The position numbers and the translations under genes were made by a program. From Nitrospira sp. (GTDB lineage: Bacteria > Nitrospirota > Nitrospiria > Nitrospirales > Nitrospiraceae), in the NCBI GenBank assembly GCA_020216985.1, contig JAIWOH010000085.1:1-10000 (forward strand): a DNA stretch of 10,000 nucleotides, in the 5' to 3' direction. This document shows positions 1 through 7,113 of this stretch, one piece after another. How positions within the stretch are numbered: the first letter of the stretch is position 1; each line of letters opens with the position of its first letter. Under the pieces are notes generated by a model. That model had not been told where the DNA came from and searched no databases. It worked only from the letters and a program-made list of their open reading frames with translations.

Positions 1-71
1 CTCTGTCCGACGGGTCAGCGATCAAAGCCCGGCAGGTCGGCAAACCCCAATGGGCAAACCGCCGTGAACAT

Positions 72-1559
72 ATGGATGAACTGAACGAACAACGGCAGCA
101 ACGAATCAAAAAACTGGATCAGCTCCGCCAAGCGGGCGTGCCGCCCTACGGCGGCCGTTTTGAAGTCAAGGACCGGGCCGGGCAACTCATCAAACTGCAC
201 GGCGAAAAGTCCAAGGAGGTCCTTGAACAGGAACGGATCTCCTGCACGATCGCGGGGCGAATCGTGGCCCTGCGCCGGTTTGGAAAGGCCGGCTTCGCCG
301 TGTTGCAAGACGGAGCCGACCGCATTCAAGTCTATCTGAAAAAAGACCTGCTCACGGAACAGGCCTCCCTGATCACCGAACAACTCGACCTGGGAGATTG
401 GATCGGCGTCTCGGGGGTGTTATTCCGCACGAAGACCGATGAATTCACGGTCGAGGCTCGCCAAGTGGCGTTTCTCAGCAAAGCGCTCCGGCCGCTTCCC
501 GAAAAATGGCACGGGTTGACGGACGTAGAAACCCGTTACCGGCAACGATACGTGGACCTGATCGCCAACCCGCACATTCACCAGATCTTCGTGACCAGAA
601 GCCGCATCATCGCCGCCATCCGGTCCTTCCTCATCGAGCGGGGGTTTCTCGAGGTCGAAACGCCGATGATGCACCCGATTCCGGGAGGCGCCGCGGCCAA
701 GCCGTTCGTCACGCATCACAATGCCCTCGGCATCGATCTCTATCTGAGAATCGCGCCGGAACTGTACTTAAAGCGCCTGATCGTCGGAGGGTTCCCGCGT
801 GTCTTCGAGATCAACCGCAACTTTCGGAACGAAGGTATCTCGACGATTCACAACCCCGAATTCACGATGCTCGAGTTTTATGTCGCCTACGCGGACTATC
901 AAGACCTGATCGTACTGACCGAAGAGCTGCTCTCCTCTGTGGCCCGACAGATCCTGGGCACGACCGTCATCGATTACCAGGGCACGACCATCGACTTGAC
1001 GCCTCCTTGGAGACGCTGGTCATACCGCCAGGCCCTGTGCGAAGTGAACGGCCTCGATCCGTCCGTCCTTCAGCATCGGGATGAGGCGCTGGCCGCGGCC
1101 AAGCGGCTCAAGGTGCCGGTCGATCCTCAGGCGCCGTTGTTCAAGATCGTCAACGACATCTTCGAAGAAACCGTCGAGCCGAACCTCCAACAGCCCACGT
1201 TCATCACCGATTATCCGATCGAGATTTCGCCCCTGGCCCGACGCAAAGACGTCGAACCGTCCCTCACCGACCGGTTCGAGCTCTACATTGCGGGACGGGA
1301 GATCGCCAACGCCTTTTCCGAGTTGAACGATCCCTTGGATCAACGGGAACGATTCGAACAGCAAGCCGCGCAACGTAACGCCGGAGACGAAGAAGCCCAC
1401 CTGGTCGATGAAGACTTTCTCCGGGCTCTGGAATTCGGCATGCCGCCGACCGCCGGCGAAGGGATCGGCATCGACCGCCTGATCATGCTCTTGACCGACC
1501 AGGCTTCCATTCGGGATGTCGTGCTGTTTCCCCAATTAAGACCGGAGCGACAGCCGTGA
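72..1559 (+). CDS. lysS: Lysyl-tRNA synthetase, class II
   Basis: Cytoplasmic enzyme that charges tRNA-Lys with lysine using ATP. The 495-residue product has the usual size and order for bacterial class II LysRS. An N-terminal helical start is followed by an OB-fold anticodon-binding domain (about residues 57-145) and then the catalytic core. Motif 1 is around 190-203 (GFLEVETPMMHPIP). Motif 2 is around 245-270 and includes FRNEGISTIHNPEFTMLEFY. Motif 3 is around 463-474 (EGIGIDRLIMLL). The segment FELYIAGREIANAFSELNDP (403-422) is typical of LysRS. The ATG at 72 gives a normal N-terminus, but there is no clear Shine-Dalgarno sequence before it. The frame stays open to the left edge, with no other ATG or GTG in those 69 bases, so a start outside the window cannot be excluded. 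The stop overlaps the next gene's GTG. Family assignment is firm; the start is moderately sure. Confidence 0.97.
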   Translation: MDELNEQRQQRIKKLDQLRQAGVPPYGGRFEVKDRAGQLIKLHGEKSKEVLEQERISCTIAGRIVALRRFGKAGFAVLQDGADRIQVYLKKDLLTEQASLITEQLDLGDWIGVSGVLFRTKTDEFTVEARQVAFLSKALRPLPEKWHGLTDVETRYRQRYVDLIANPHIHQIFVTRSRIIAAIRSFLIERGFLEVETPMMHPIPGGAAAKPFVTHHNALGIDLYLRIAPELYLKRLIVGGFPRVFEINRNFRNEGISTIHNPEFTMLEFYVAYADYQDLIVLTEELLSSVARQILGTTVIDYQGTTIDLTPPWRRWSYRQALCEVNGLDPSVLQHRDEALAAAKRLKVPVDPQAPLFKIVNDIFEETVEPNLQQPTFITDYPIEISPLARRKDVEPSLTDRFELYIAGREIANAFSELNDPLDQRERFEQQAAQRNAGDEEAHLVDEDFLRALEFGMPPTAGEGIGIDRLIMLLTDQASIRDVVLFPQLRPERQP

Positions 1560-2833
1560 CCCTGCCCTATGAGGTCGTCGTCGGCCTCCGCTACCTGCGC
1601 GCCAAACGCCGCAACCGAACGATCTCGCTCAATACCTTCGTGTCGATCGCCGGCATCACATTGGGCGTGGCGGCCTTGATCGGCACGGTCGGCATCATGA
1701 CGGGATTCAAGGAAGACATCCAGGCCAAGATCTTGGGCACCACGGCCCACGTCATCGTGCAGGAACGTATGAAAGAAAACATGAGCGAGTACGACCCCCT
1801 GGTCGAGCGCATCGAGTCGGTGCCGGAGGTCGTCGCGGCGACGCCGTTCGTGCTCCGTCAAGTCTTGCTTACCTCGCAATCGGCCGTGCAGGGTATCGTT
1901 CTGAGGGGGATCGATCCGAAGCGCGAAGCGCGCGTCACCGAATTGGCCAACAACATGTCGTCCGGACGACTGACCGACCTGCTCGCGCCGGTCAAGGTCC
2001 GGCAACCGCCGCCCGACGACCCGCTCGGCGAGCCGGTCGTGGCTGAACGGCCGGGCATCATTCTCGGCAAAGAACTGGCGATGCGACTCGGCGTCTTTCC
2101 GGGAGACGTCCTGAACGTCGTCTCGCCGGTCGGCCCGGTCAACGCCATGGGCATGGTGCCGAAGATCCGCACCTTCGCCGTCGTGGGGCTCTTTCAGTCC
2201 GGCATGTACGAGTACGATTCCTCGCTCGCCTACATCGAGCTGGGCGAGGCGCAGAAGTTCTTCAACATGGGCGCAAGCGTGTCCGGCATCGAAGTCAAGG
2301 TGGCGGACGTCTTCCGCGCCGATGAGATCGCCCGTGAGATCGAGCGGGAGCTGGGCTTCAGCCATGGCGCGCGGGATTGGATGCAGATGAACCGTAATCT
2401 TTTCTCCGCCCTCAAACTCGAAAAGACGATGATGTTTCTGTTGCTGGTGCTGATTACGATCGTGGCCTCGTTCAACATCGTCAGCACGCTCACCATGATC
2501 GTGACCGAAAAACAGAAGGAGATCGCGATTCTCAAGGCGATGGGCGCCACCAGACGCAGCATCAGGCGCATTTTCATGTTGAACGGCCTGATCATCGGGT
2601 TGGCCGGCACAACCATCGGCATCCCGCTGGGCTATACCTTTTTGTGGTTGATCCAAACATTTTGGACGTTCGATCCGACCGTGTATTACATTTCAAAAAT
2701 TCCCGTGCACGTGCTGGCGGAGGACGTGTTGCTCGTCGCGGGGTCCGCTCTCCTCATCAGCTTCGCCGCGACGGTCCATCCGGCCAACCAGGCCGCCAAG
2801 CTCGAGCCGGTCGCGGCTCTGCGGTACGAATGA
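1556..2833 (+). CDS. lolC: Lipoprotein-releasing ABC transporter permease, LolC/LolE family
   Basis: Inner-membrane permease that, with the ATPase LolD, extracts outer-membrane-destined lipoproteins and passes them to the periplasmic carrier LolA. The 425-residue product has the family layout. A first membrane segment lies at about 24-50, followed by a large periplasmic MacB-type core (about 51-285). An FtsX-like C-terminal part has membrane segments at about 290-314, 342-366 and 389-407. The cytoplasmic stretch EKQKEIAILKAMGATRRSI (318-336) is the coupling-helix region of this family. The GTG start at 1556 overlaps the lysS stop (GTGA), and the stop overlaps the lolD start (ATGA), so translational coupling is likely. 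A proline-rich loop (about 144-166) sits inside the periplasmic domain. Only one permease is encoded here. It may work as a homodimer (LolF-type), or pair with a second copy elsewhere. The sequence does not separate LolC from LolE. Confidence 0.92.
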   Translation: MTLPYEVVVGLRYLRAKRRNRTISLNTFVSIAGITLGVAALIGTVGIMTGFKEDIQAKILGTTAHVIVQERMKENMSEYDPLVERIESVPEVVAATPFVLRQVLLTSQSAVQGIVLRGIDPKREARVTELANNMSSGRLTDLLAPVKVRQPPPDDPLGEPVVAERPGIILGKELAMRLGVFPGDVLNVVSPVGPVNAMGMVPKIRTFAVVGLFQSGMYEYDSSLAYIELGEAQKFFNMGASVSGIEVKVADVFRADEIAREIERELGFSHGARDWMQMNRNLFSALKLEKTMMFLLLVLITIVASFNIVSTLTMIVTEKQKEIAILKAMGATRRSIRRIFMLNGLIIGLAGTTIGIPLGYTFLWLIQTFWTFDPTVYYISKIPVHVLAEDVLLVAGSALLISFAATVHPANQAAKLEPVAALRYE

Positions 2834-3492
2834 TCAAGGTCGTCGATCTCTATAAATCGTTCTCCATGGGCGCCTACGAAGTGCCGGTGCTCAAGGGGAT
2901 CAATCTGGAAATCCGACGCGGCGAACTGATCGCGATCATCGGCGCATCGGGAGCCGGCAAGAGCACGTTGCTGCACATCCTCGGCACGCTCGACAAACCG
3001 AGCAGCGGCACCGTAATATTCGACGGCCAGGACCTGTTTCAAATGACGGAGACGCGGCAGGCGGATTTCCGCAACAAGCGGATCGGTTTCGTCTTTCAAT
3101 TTCACCACTTGTTGCCGGAGTTCACCGCTCTCGAAAACGCCTGCATGCCGGCTCTCGTCCAACGGCGCGACGCCGCCTCCGTCCAGTCCGACGCCAAGGC
3201 GCTGCTCGACGCGGTGGGACTCGGCCACCGGTTGCATCACAAACCGGGCGAGCTCTCCGGCGGCGAGCAACAGCGCGTCGCCATCGCGCGGGCGTTGATG
3301 CAGAAACCGGACGTGGTCCTGGCCGACGAGCCGACCGGCAATTTGGACTCTCATACAGGCGACGCCCTCTTTCACCTGATGCGCGACCTGAACAAGGCCA
3401 AGGGCACCACGTTCGTGATCGTGACGCACAACGACAAACTCTCGGCTCAGGCCGATCGCATCATTCACATGCAAGACGGGATGATCGTCTGA
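2830..3492 (+). CDS. lolD: Lipoprotein-releasing system ATP-binding protein LolD
   Basis: Cytoplasmic ABC ATPase that powers the adjacent permease in lipoprotein release from the inner membrane. The 220-residue product has the usual LolD/MacB-type length and every nucleotide-binding motif. Walker A is GASGAGKS (38-45) and the Q-loop glutamine is at 90 ([18 protein letters not shown]). The signature is [15 protein letters not shown] (142-156). Walker B ends in DE at 166-167 ([12 protein letters not shown]), and the H-loop histidine is at 200 (VTHND). The [14 protein letters not shown] stretch is characteristic of LolD within the MacB-like ATPases. The ATG at 2830 overlaps the permease stop codon. 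An in-frame ORF opens earlier, at 2644, but that extension overlaps the permease gene and has no ABC homology pattern, so I chose 2830. No key residue is missing. Confidence 0.95.
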   Translation: MIKVVDLYKSFSMGAYEVPVLKGINLEIRRGELIAIIGASGAGKSTLLHILGTLDKPSSGTVIFDGQDLFQMTETRQADFRNKRIGFVFQFHHLLPEFTALENACMPALVQRRDAASVQSDAKALLDAVGLGHRLHHKPGELSGGEQQRVAIARALMQKPDVVLADEPTGNLDSHTGDALFHLMRDLNKAKGTTFVIVTHNDKLSAQADRIIHMQDGMIV

Positions 3493-3506
3493 CTTTCGGA
3501 GCGGCC

Positions 3507-4679
3507 ATGACAGGGCGAGTCTTCGGCAGGACGGCGTCGAACGATTTCAACAGACGGGCCGTCAACGGACCCCTCGGCTCCCTCGCCGCCCTATTGCTTT
3601 CCATCGCGGCGACGGGACCGGTGACGGAAGCCTGGGCGGCGGAGTTCGTTTTCGTCGGGCCGCGGGCGACCGGCATGGGGGGCGCCGGCGTGGCGGTGAC
3701 GACGGACGCCCTCGCCACCTATTGGAACCCGGCCGGCTTGGCCATGACCCAGACCCTCGACTTTCGTGCGCAAGGCTTCGGACTCGCCATCGACCGGAAA
3801 GGATTCGGCGACGCCATCAGGGATTTGGAGGATTTTTCTCCCGGCGATCCCGGTTCGGCGGCACGAGCACGGGACATCGCCGCACGGCTCAATCAACCGG
3901 GCTCGACCCTGTCGATCGCCGGATCGGCCGGTTTGTATCTCAAGGGCCATCTGGGCCGACACGCCTTCGGCATCAATGTCTCGGACGTGGCGACCGGCGG
4001 CGGCTACATCAGCCAGCCCGTCGATCCGGTGACGCTCAGAGGCCGCATGGCCTTGCGCGGGCTTGAAGCCAGGCAATTGGCCTTTTCCTACGGCTACGCC
4101 TTTTCGGACAAAACGTTTGCCGTCGGCATCACGGCGAAAGTCATTCAAGGCGCGTCCTACTTAGGCTTCGTTGATCTCCAAGGCGGCAACGGCGTGACGA
4201 TCAGCAATCGCTTCGGCAAGCCGACCATCTCGACGACCTACGGCATCGATTTGGGCGCTCTGTACAAACCCGTTTCATGGATTCGGTTCGGCATCGTGGC
4301 CAAGGATATCAATTCGCCGACCTTCGACGACGCTGGCGGGGGCGAGATCAAACTCGATCCCCAGGTTCGTGGCGGCGTGGCGCTGAATCCCTGGTCCACC
4401 TTGACCCTGACGGCAGACATCGACATCACCGCCAACAAGACCCTGTTGCCCAACGTGAAAAGTCGAATTTTGAGTTTGGGAGCGGAACAGACCTTTCTGA
4501 CGGAATTTCTCTCGCTGCGGATCGGGACGTTCAAGAACTTGGAAGATGCCGACACGCCGTTCATTCCGACGGCGGGATTGGGCCTTCGATTTTTCTTCTT
4601 GCGCGCCGACGCGGCAGGCGGTTATGACTTCCGCGAACAGGGGGCGCTCGTGTCCGCCTCCATCTCCGCGACGTTTTGA
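3507..4679 (+). CDS. Predicted outer-membrane beta-barrel protein (PorV/TraF_2-like, FadL-type)
   Basis: The 390-residue product looks like an exported outer-membrane barrel; its substrate or partner is unknown. After a long basic N-region there is a hydrophobic core (about 23-36) and a likely signal peptidase I site after AWA (42-44). The mature start has the pattern GPRATGMGGAGVAVTTDALATYWNPAGL, residues 51-78. That pattern is shared by PorV/PorQ, UPF0164 and the so-called TraF_2 family, which is named after conjugation TraF but is not tied to conjugation. The rest alternates hydrophobic and polar residues like beta strands, and the chain ends in Phe (SASISATF), as expected for BAM-inserted barrels. 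The ATG at 3507 lies 14 nt after lolD and is preceded by a GGAG-type ribosome site near 3498-3501. Its position behind lolCD suggests an envelope role. The family-level call is good; the function is not known. Confidence 0.8.
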   Translation: MTGRVFGRTASNDFNRRAVNGPLGSLAALLLSIAATGPVTEAWAAEFVFVGPRATGMGGAGVAVTTDALATYWNPAGLAMTQTLDFRAQGFGLAIDRKGFGDAIRDLEDFSPGDPGSAARARDIAARLNQPGSTLSIAGSAGLYLKGHLGRHAFGINVSDVATGGGYISQPVDPVTLRGRMALRGLEARQLAFSYGYAFSDKTFAVGITAKVIQGASYLGFVDLQGGNGVTISNRFGKPTISTTYGIDLGALYKPVSWIRFGIVAKDINSPTFDDAGGGEIKLDPQVRGGVALNPWSTLTLTADIDITANKTLLPNVKSRILSLGAEQTFLTEFLSLRIGTFKNLEDADTPFIPTAGLGLRFFFLRADAAGGYDFREQGALVSASISATF

Positions 4680-4681
4680 CG

Positions 4682-4690
4682 TGCTATACT
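4682..4690 (+). promoter_or_regulatory. Possible extended -10 promoter element
   Basis: The bases TGCTATACT match an extended -10 box (TGn followed by TATACT, one mismatch to TATAAT). They sit just after the barrel gene and just before the lipoprotein gene. There is no convincing -35 element. If used, transcription would begin near 4697, leaving almost no leader for an ATG at 4700. That would favour a start at 4718 or 4724. Short AT-rich matches occur by chance, so this is weak. Confidence 0.25.
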
Positions 4691-4699
4691 GACAACGCT

Positions 4700-5326
4700 A
4701 TGAAGACGACCGACGTAATGAACATGAGCCTGACAAGGATGAGATTGGGAGCCGTCTTTTCGCTTCTGCTCCTCATGACCGGATGCGGAGGGCTCCAGGA
4801 AATGTGGGAAGGCCCGGGCGCCAAGGTGTTTCGGCCCCAGGCTATCGCCGTGTTGCCGCCGATGTCGAGCCAGTACGACGGCGCGCGGGAAGATATTCAA
4901 GAAGTCCTGGCCCTCGCCTTGAGAAAGGCCGGCCACATCGAACGGGTCGTGTCGCCGGAAAGCGTGACCGACGTATTTCAAGGGTCGAAAGACGCGTTCG
5001 ATTCGTTGGTGTTTTATTTCTCTCGCCTGGAAATGACCGGCCAATCGGACAAAGAATCGGCCATCGCGCTCGGCAAGGCGCTCAACGTGGATTCGTTCCT
5101 CGTCGTGCGGGTCAATTCCTGGGAATACATCCGCAAGGAAGGCGACAACGTGGGTCGCGTGGGGCTGAGCTTGCGGCTGGTGGATGCTACCAACGGCGCC
5201 ACGATCTGGAAAGCGCGCCACGAACGATCGAAGAGCTACATGTTCTTTCGGCCCAATCTCAAAGACATCGCCAAGGATCTGGCGGTGGAGATGATCTCCT
5301 ACATGCCGCCTCAACCAAGATCCTAA
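4700..5326 (+). CDS. Predicted lipoprotein, GNA1162/CsgG-like fold, function unknown
   Basis: About 208 residues from this start. A hydrophobic stretch (AVFSLLLLMTGC) ends in a lipobox-like cysteine, so a signal-peptidase-II-processed lipoprotein is likely; Met at -3 is slightly atypical. The mature part begins with a disordered GPGAKVFRPQ segment and then AIAVLPPMSSQYDGAREDIQ. Later come ALGKALNVDSFLVVRVNSWEY and VGLSLRLVDATNGATIWKARHE. This layout of an early beta strand, a helix, and a late LVDATNGATIW hairpin recalls the GNA1162 (DUF799), LpoB and CsgG-type alpha/beta lipoproteins. That is a fold impression, not a firm family match. The start is ambiguous. A TTG at 4676 overlaps the upstream stop (TTGA). 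In-frame ATGs occur at 4700, 4718, 4724 and 4739, none with a good ribosome site. Starts at 4724 or 4739 would give the most normal signal-peptide length. It is the last gene of the plus-strand run, and LolCD encoded upstream could be its export route. Confidence 0.75.
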   Translation: MKTTDVMNMSLTRMRLGAVFSLLLLMTGCGGLQEMWEGPGAKVFRPQAIAVLPPMSSQYDGAREDIQEVLALALRKAGHIERVVSPESVTDVFQGSKDAFDSLVFYFSRLEMTGQSDKESAIALGKALNVDSFLVVRVNSWEYIRKEGDNVGRVGLSLRLVDATNGATIWKARHERSKSYMFFRPNLKDIAKDLAVEMISYMPPQPRS

Positions 5327-6112
5327 CCCGCTCCACCACGGACCTGGCCCTTGCCCCACACGACGCGGGTCCTTCATCGAGTGAGTTTGCCACAGTTCCT
5401 GAGCGCGAGTGCGGGTGACGTGGAAAGATCCACAGGACGCTCCGCTGATTAACCATCCTTTCGCCTTGCTCCCCCGGTCGCGTCAGGGAAGCTCCACCTG
5501 GCTGCTGACGCCATTTCACAGGCTCGACACACACGCCACCAGAAGGGCCGGCTTCCGTCTTACTTCTGAGTCGGCTCATCTGGCAGATAGCGCCAATGGC
5601 GCCTGATGGCGCGCCAGGACGACAGGGGAGAAGGTCCAGCCCGTTCCCCTGGCCCCGTGAACAACGGCTGCGTGCCGGTGGATGCCGTCGGCCATGCGCC
5701 CCCACCCATGACTCCTTCTCAAGGGGGTCACATAGGGTTACATAGATGGGCGTGAGGACTGCCCCTGCCCCGTCTTGCCATTGCTTCCGGATCGGCGCTT
5801 CGTTCTCGAACAACGCCGGACCCGACCAGCAACTGCTGGCGCAACCCCCAGGGCTTGGTCCACAAGGATACGGATGGCCTCTCGACCGGCCCACATCCCG
5901 CTCCGGGCCCAAAACGAACCGGGCCGGGAGGCAAGCCTCTCGGCCCGGGTGAGGAGAATACCCCTGTATCGACCCACTGGTTTCTGGCTTGCGCTGATGG
6001 CGAGCGTCCCTGTTCGCCGGCTCACCGCGCGTTCCAGTCAGGAGCGGCCCCTGACCGGCCGAGGCTTTTTCCGCCAGCTCACGCCGCGCCGACTTCTTGG
6101 CCCGCGCCGCCT
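5327..6112. other. Gene-free stretch with inverted repeats
   Basis: No reading frame here has a convincing start, composition or family pattern, although GC-rich frames stay open by chance on both strands. The region lies between the 3' ends of two convergent units: the plus-strand lol run and the minus-strand CTERM gene. It contains a 7-bp inverted repeat (GCGTCAG 5480-5486 with CTGACGC 5505-5511). It also has a 5-bp hairpin (GTGGA 5420-5424 with TCCAC 5429-5433) and overlapping GGCGCC-type palindromes at 5590-5616. A 10-bp imperfect tandem repeat lies at 5726-5745. A minus-strand terminator lies at 5911-5948. A weak pairing of ACCCGC (5326-5331) with GCGGGT (5365-5370) follows the lipoprotein stop. 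It has no T-run, so it is not a convincing terminator. The stretch could be a decayed mobile-element fragment or a structured RNA; neither is shown. Confidence 0.5.
5911..5948 (-). terminator. Rho-independent terminator on the minus strand
   Basis: Bases 5919-5932 pair with 5935-5948 to give a GC-rich stem of up to 14 bp, including one G-T wobble. In practice the stem is 13 bp with a 4-nt loop. Read on the minus strand, the stem is followed directly by TTCGTTTT (5918-5911). The plus direction has no T-run, so termination would act on leftward transcripts. It lies about 165 nt beyond the stop of the CTERM-protein gene and is the best candidate for that gene's transcription end. Confidence 0.72.
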
Positions 6113-6841
6113 CTAGCTCCGCCGCCGGGTCAAGCCCGCCAGGCCCACCAGCCCCGCGCCAAACAAATACACCGCCGGCGGCAGGGGCACCGGTGTTACG
6201 TCGACAGTCAGCCGCACGACGGTTCCGCCAGCGGACGTGCCGCCAAACACATATTGTAAGGGCTTCGGCTCTTGAGCATCAGCTTTGACGATCCTCATCC
6301 CGAAAGCAAAGAAATCTCCGCTAAAGAGACCGCTCCCATCCGACGCCTGGCGCAAGGCATCAAGTGCTCCTGCCGGCAAATCGAAGGTGACAGTGGAGCC
6401 GGGCCAGAAAACGGGGGCTACAAAGGTAGTCCCCCACAAGGGTGAGAGACTACTTCCGATGAACGAAAAGTTTGACAAGTTGAGATAGCCATTGCCGGTG
6501 TAATTGAACCGCGTCATGCCTGGAAGACCATAGAGTCGCAGCTCGAGGTCTCCTCCCACCTCGTTGACGGTATAGGGATTTTGCAGCGAGAGTGTCGCAG
6601 AGTGAATCGTGCCATCAGGAAGGCCGCTTACATCGAAGGCCACCAAGCTGCGCGCCTCAGGGCCGTAGGCAAATGAGATGCCGGTGATATAGGTCGGCGC
6701 TGTCCATATTCCATCGGAAGTATAAGCACCGGTTTGAACTGGGTTCAGATTGATGATTACGGCTGACGCCTGTGAGGGGAAGCCTACCATACACAACCCT
6801 AAAACACCCCAGGCCCAGCCGAGTACCCAACGGATCTTCAT
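6113..6841 (-). CDS. Secreted protein with VPLPA/PEP-CTERM sorting signal
   Basis: The 242-residue product is exported and probably handled by an exosortase at its C-terminus. The signal peptide spans about 1-27 (hydrophobic 6-20, likely cleavage after SQASA). The C-terminal tail has VPLPP (218-222), a short hydrophobic helix (about 223-237) and a basic RRRS end. This is the tripartite layout of the VPLPA variant of PEP-CTERM. The middle contains SLVAFDVSGLPDGTIHSATL (65-84), like the beta-sandwich DNRLRE-type domains of secreted proteins; that similarity is tentative. The ATG at 6841 is preceded by a near-perfect ribosome site (AAGGAGGA, 6852-6845). The gene stands alone, reading toward the convergent lol unit, and ends before a terminator at 5911-5948. 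Its GC content looks lower than in the housekeeping genes around it, which hints at an accessory origin. No exosortase gene is in the window. Proteins of this class are often linked to exopolysaccharide or biofilm, but the role here is unknown. Confidence 0.87.
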   Translation of the reverse strand: MKIRWVLGWAWGVLGLCMVGFPSQASAVIINLNPVQTGAYTSDGIWTAPTYITGISFAYGPEARSLVAFDVSGLPDGTIHSATLSLQNPYTVNEVGGDLELRLYGLPGMTRFNYTGNGYLNLSNFSFIGSSLSPLWGTTFVAPVFWPGSTVTFDLPAGALDALRQASDGSGLFSGDFFAFGMRIVKADAQEPKPLQYVFGGTSAGGTVVRLTVDVTPVPLPPAVYLFGAGLVGLAGLTRRRS

Positions 6842-6970
6842 TGCTCCTCCTTAACCATTGAAGAGGACCTACAACCCCAAGGGATCGGAGCTTCTGACAT
6901 TGATCTAAAAAATAGGATGGACCGTTCACTTCCTCTAGCCTAGACAGCCACCATGCTTTACCAGAACGCG

Positions 6971-7070
6971 ATGCATGTCCTCAAGGGGGACATGCACGGT
7001 ATTCACCGTACTGTCTGGACCGATCTATAGCCATAACAACGGTATACGCTGGCAGAGGACAGTACCCCCT
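6971..7070. repeat. Cluster of palindromes, REP-like element
   Basis: Several inverted repeats are packed into about 100 bp. TGCATGTCC (6972-6980) pairs with GGACATGCA (6988-6996). ACGGT (6996-7000) pairs with ACCGT (7005-7009), and this stem extends imperfectly outward to 6988 and 7016. GTACTGTC (7008-7015) pairs with GACAGTAC (7058-7065). TGTCCTC (6976-6982) pairs with GAGGACA (7055-7061), and AGGGGG (6984-6989) pairs with CCCCCT (7065-7070). Bulged GC-rich hairpins of this kind resemble REP elements mobilised by REP-associated tyrosine transposases. The cluster lies in the spacer between trpA and the CTERM gene, so it could also act as an operator or a weak transcription barrier. No transposase is nearby. 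Confidence 0.5.
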
Positions 7071-7113
7071 GACAAAACATCCCCTCGCTTTCTTATCTCT
7101 CCCTCAAGCCCGC

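Noticed and set aside
1..71. 3' end of a gene upstream of lysS
   Set aside because: One frame stops at 65-67 and another at 82-84. The visible residues match nothing recognisable, so no partial gene is called.
1340..2656. Long minus-strand open frame (438 codons) antisense to lysS and the permease gene
   Set aside because: It mirrors two well-supported genes, has a His/Asp/Arg-rich composition typical of GC-rich antisense frames, and shows no family motif.
2686..3474. Minus-strand open frame (262 codons) antisense to lolD
   Set aside because: The opposite strand encodes every ABC ATPase motif, so this is a shadow frame.
5560..5709. 49-codon minus-strand frame with AAGGAG near its ATG
   Set aside because: The ribosome-site spacing is only about two bases, and the peptide is Pro/Gly/Arg-rich with no pattern. 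It is kept only as part of the tandem-repeat finding.
5259..5912. Minus-strand open frame (217 codons) in the gene-free stretch
   Set aside because: It overlaps the end of the lipoprotein gene. It is rich in Cys, Pro, Gly, Arg and Ser with no hydrophobic core pattern, has no ribosome site and matches no family I recognise. It is likely a chance GC-rich frame, although the DNA itself may be a relic.
6037..6070. GTCAGG/CCTGAC and CGGCC/GGCCG stems before a TTTTT run, as a plus-strand terminator
   Set aside because: The stems are short and mutually exclusive, and four bases separate the second from the T-run. No plus-strand gene ends nearby, so it is not convincing.
6934..6944. Perfect 11-bp palindrome TCTAGCCTAGA as an operator of the CTERM gene
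   Set aside because: Short odd-centred palindromes of this length occur by chance, and there is no clear promoter next to it.
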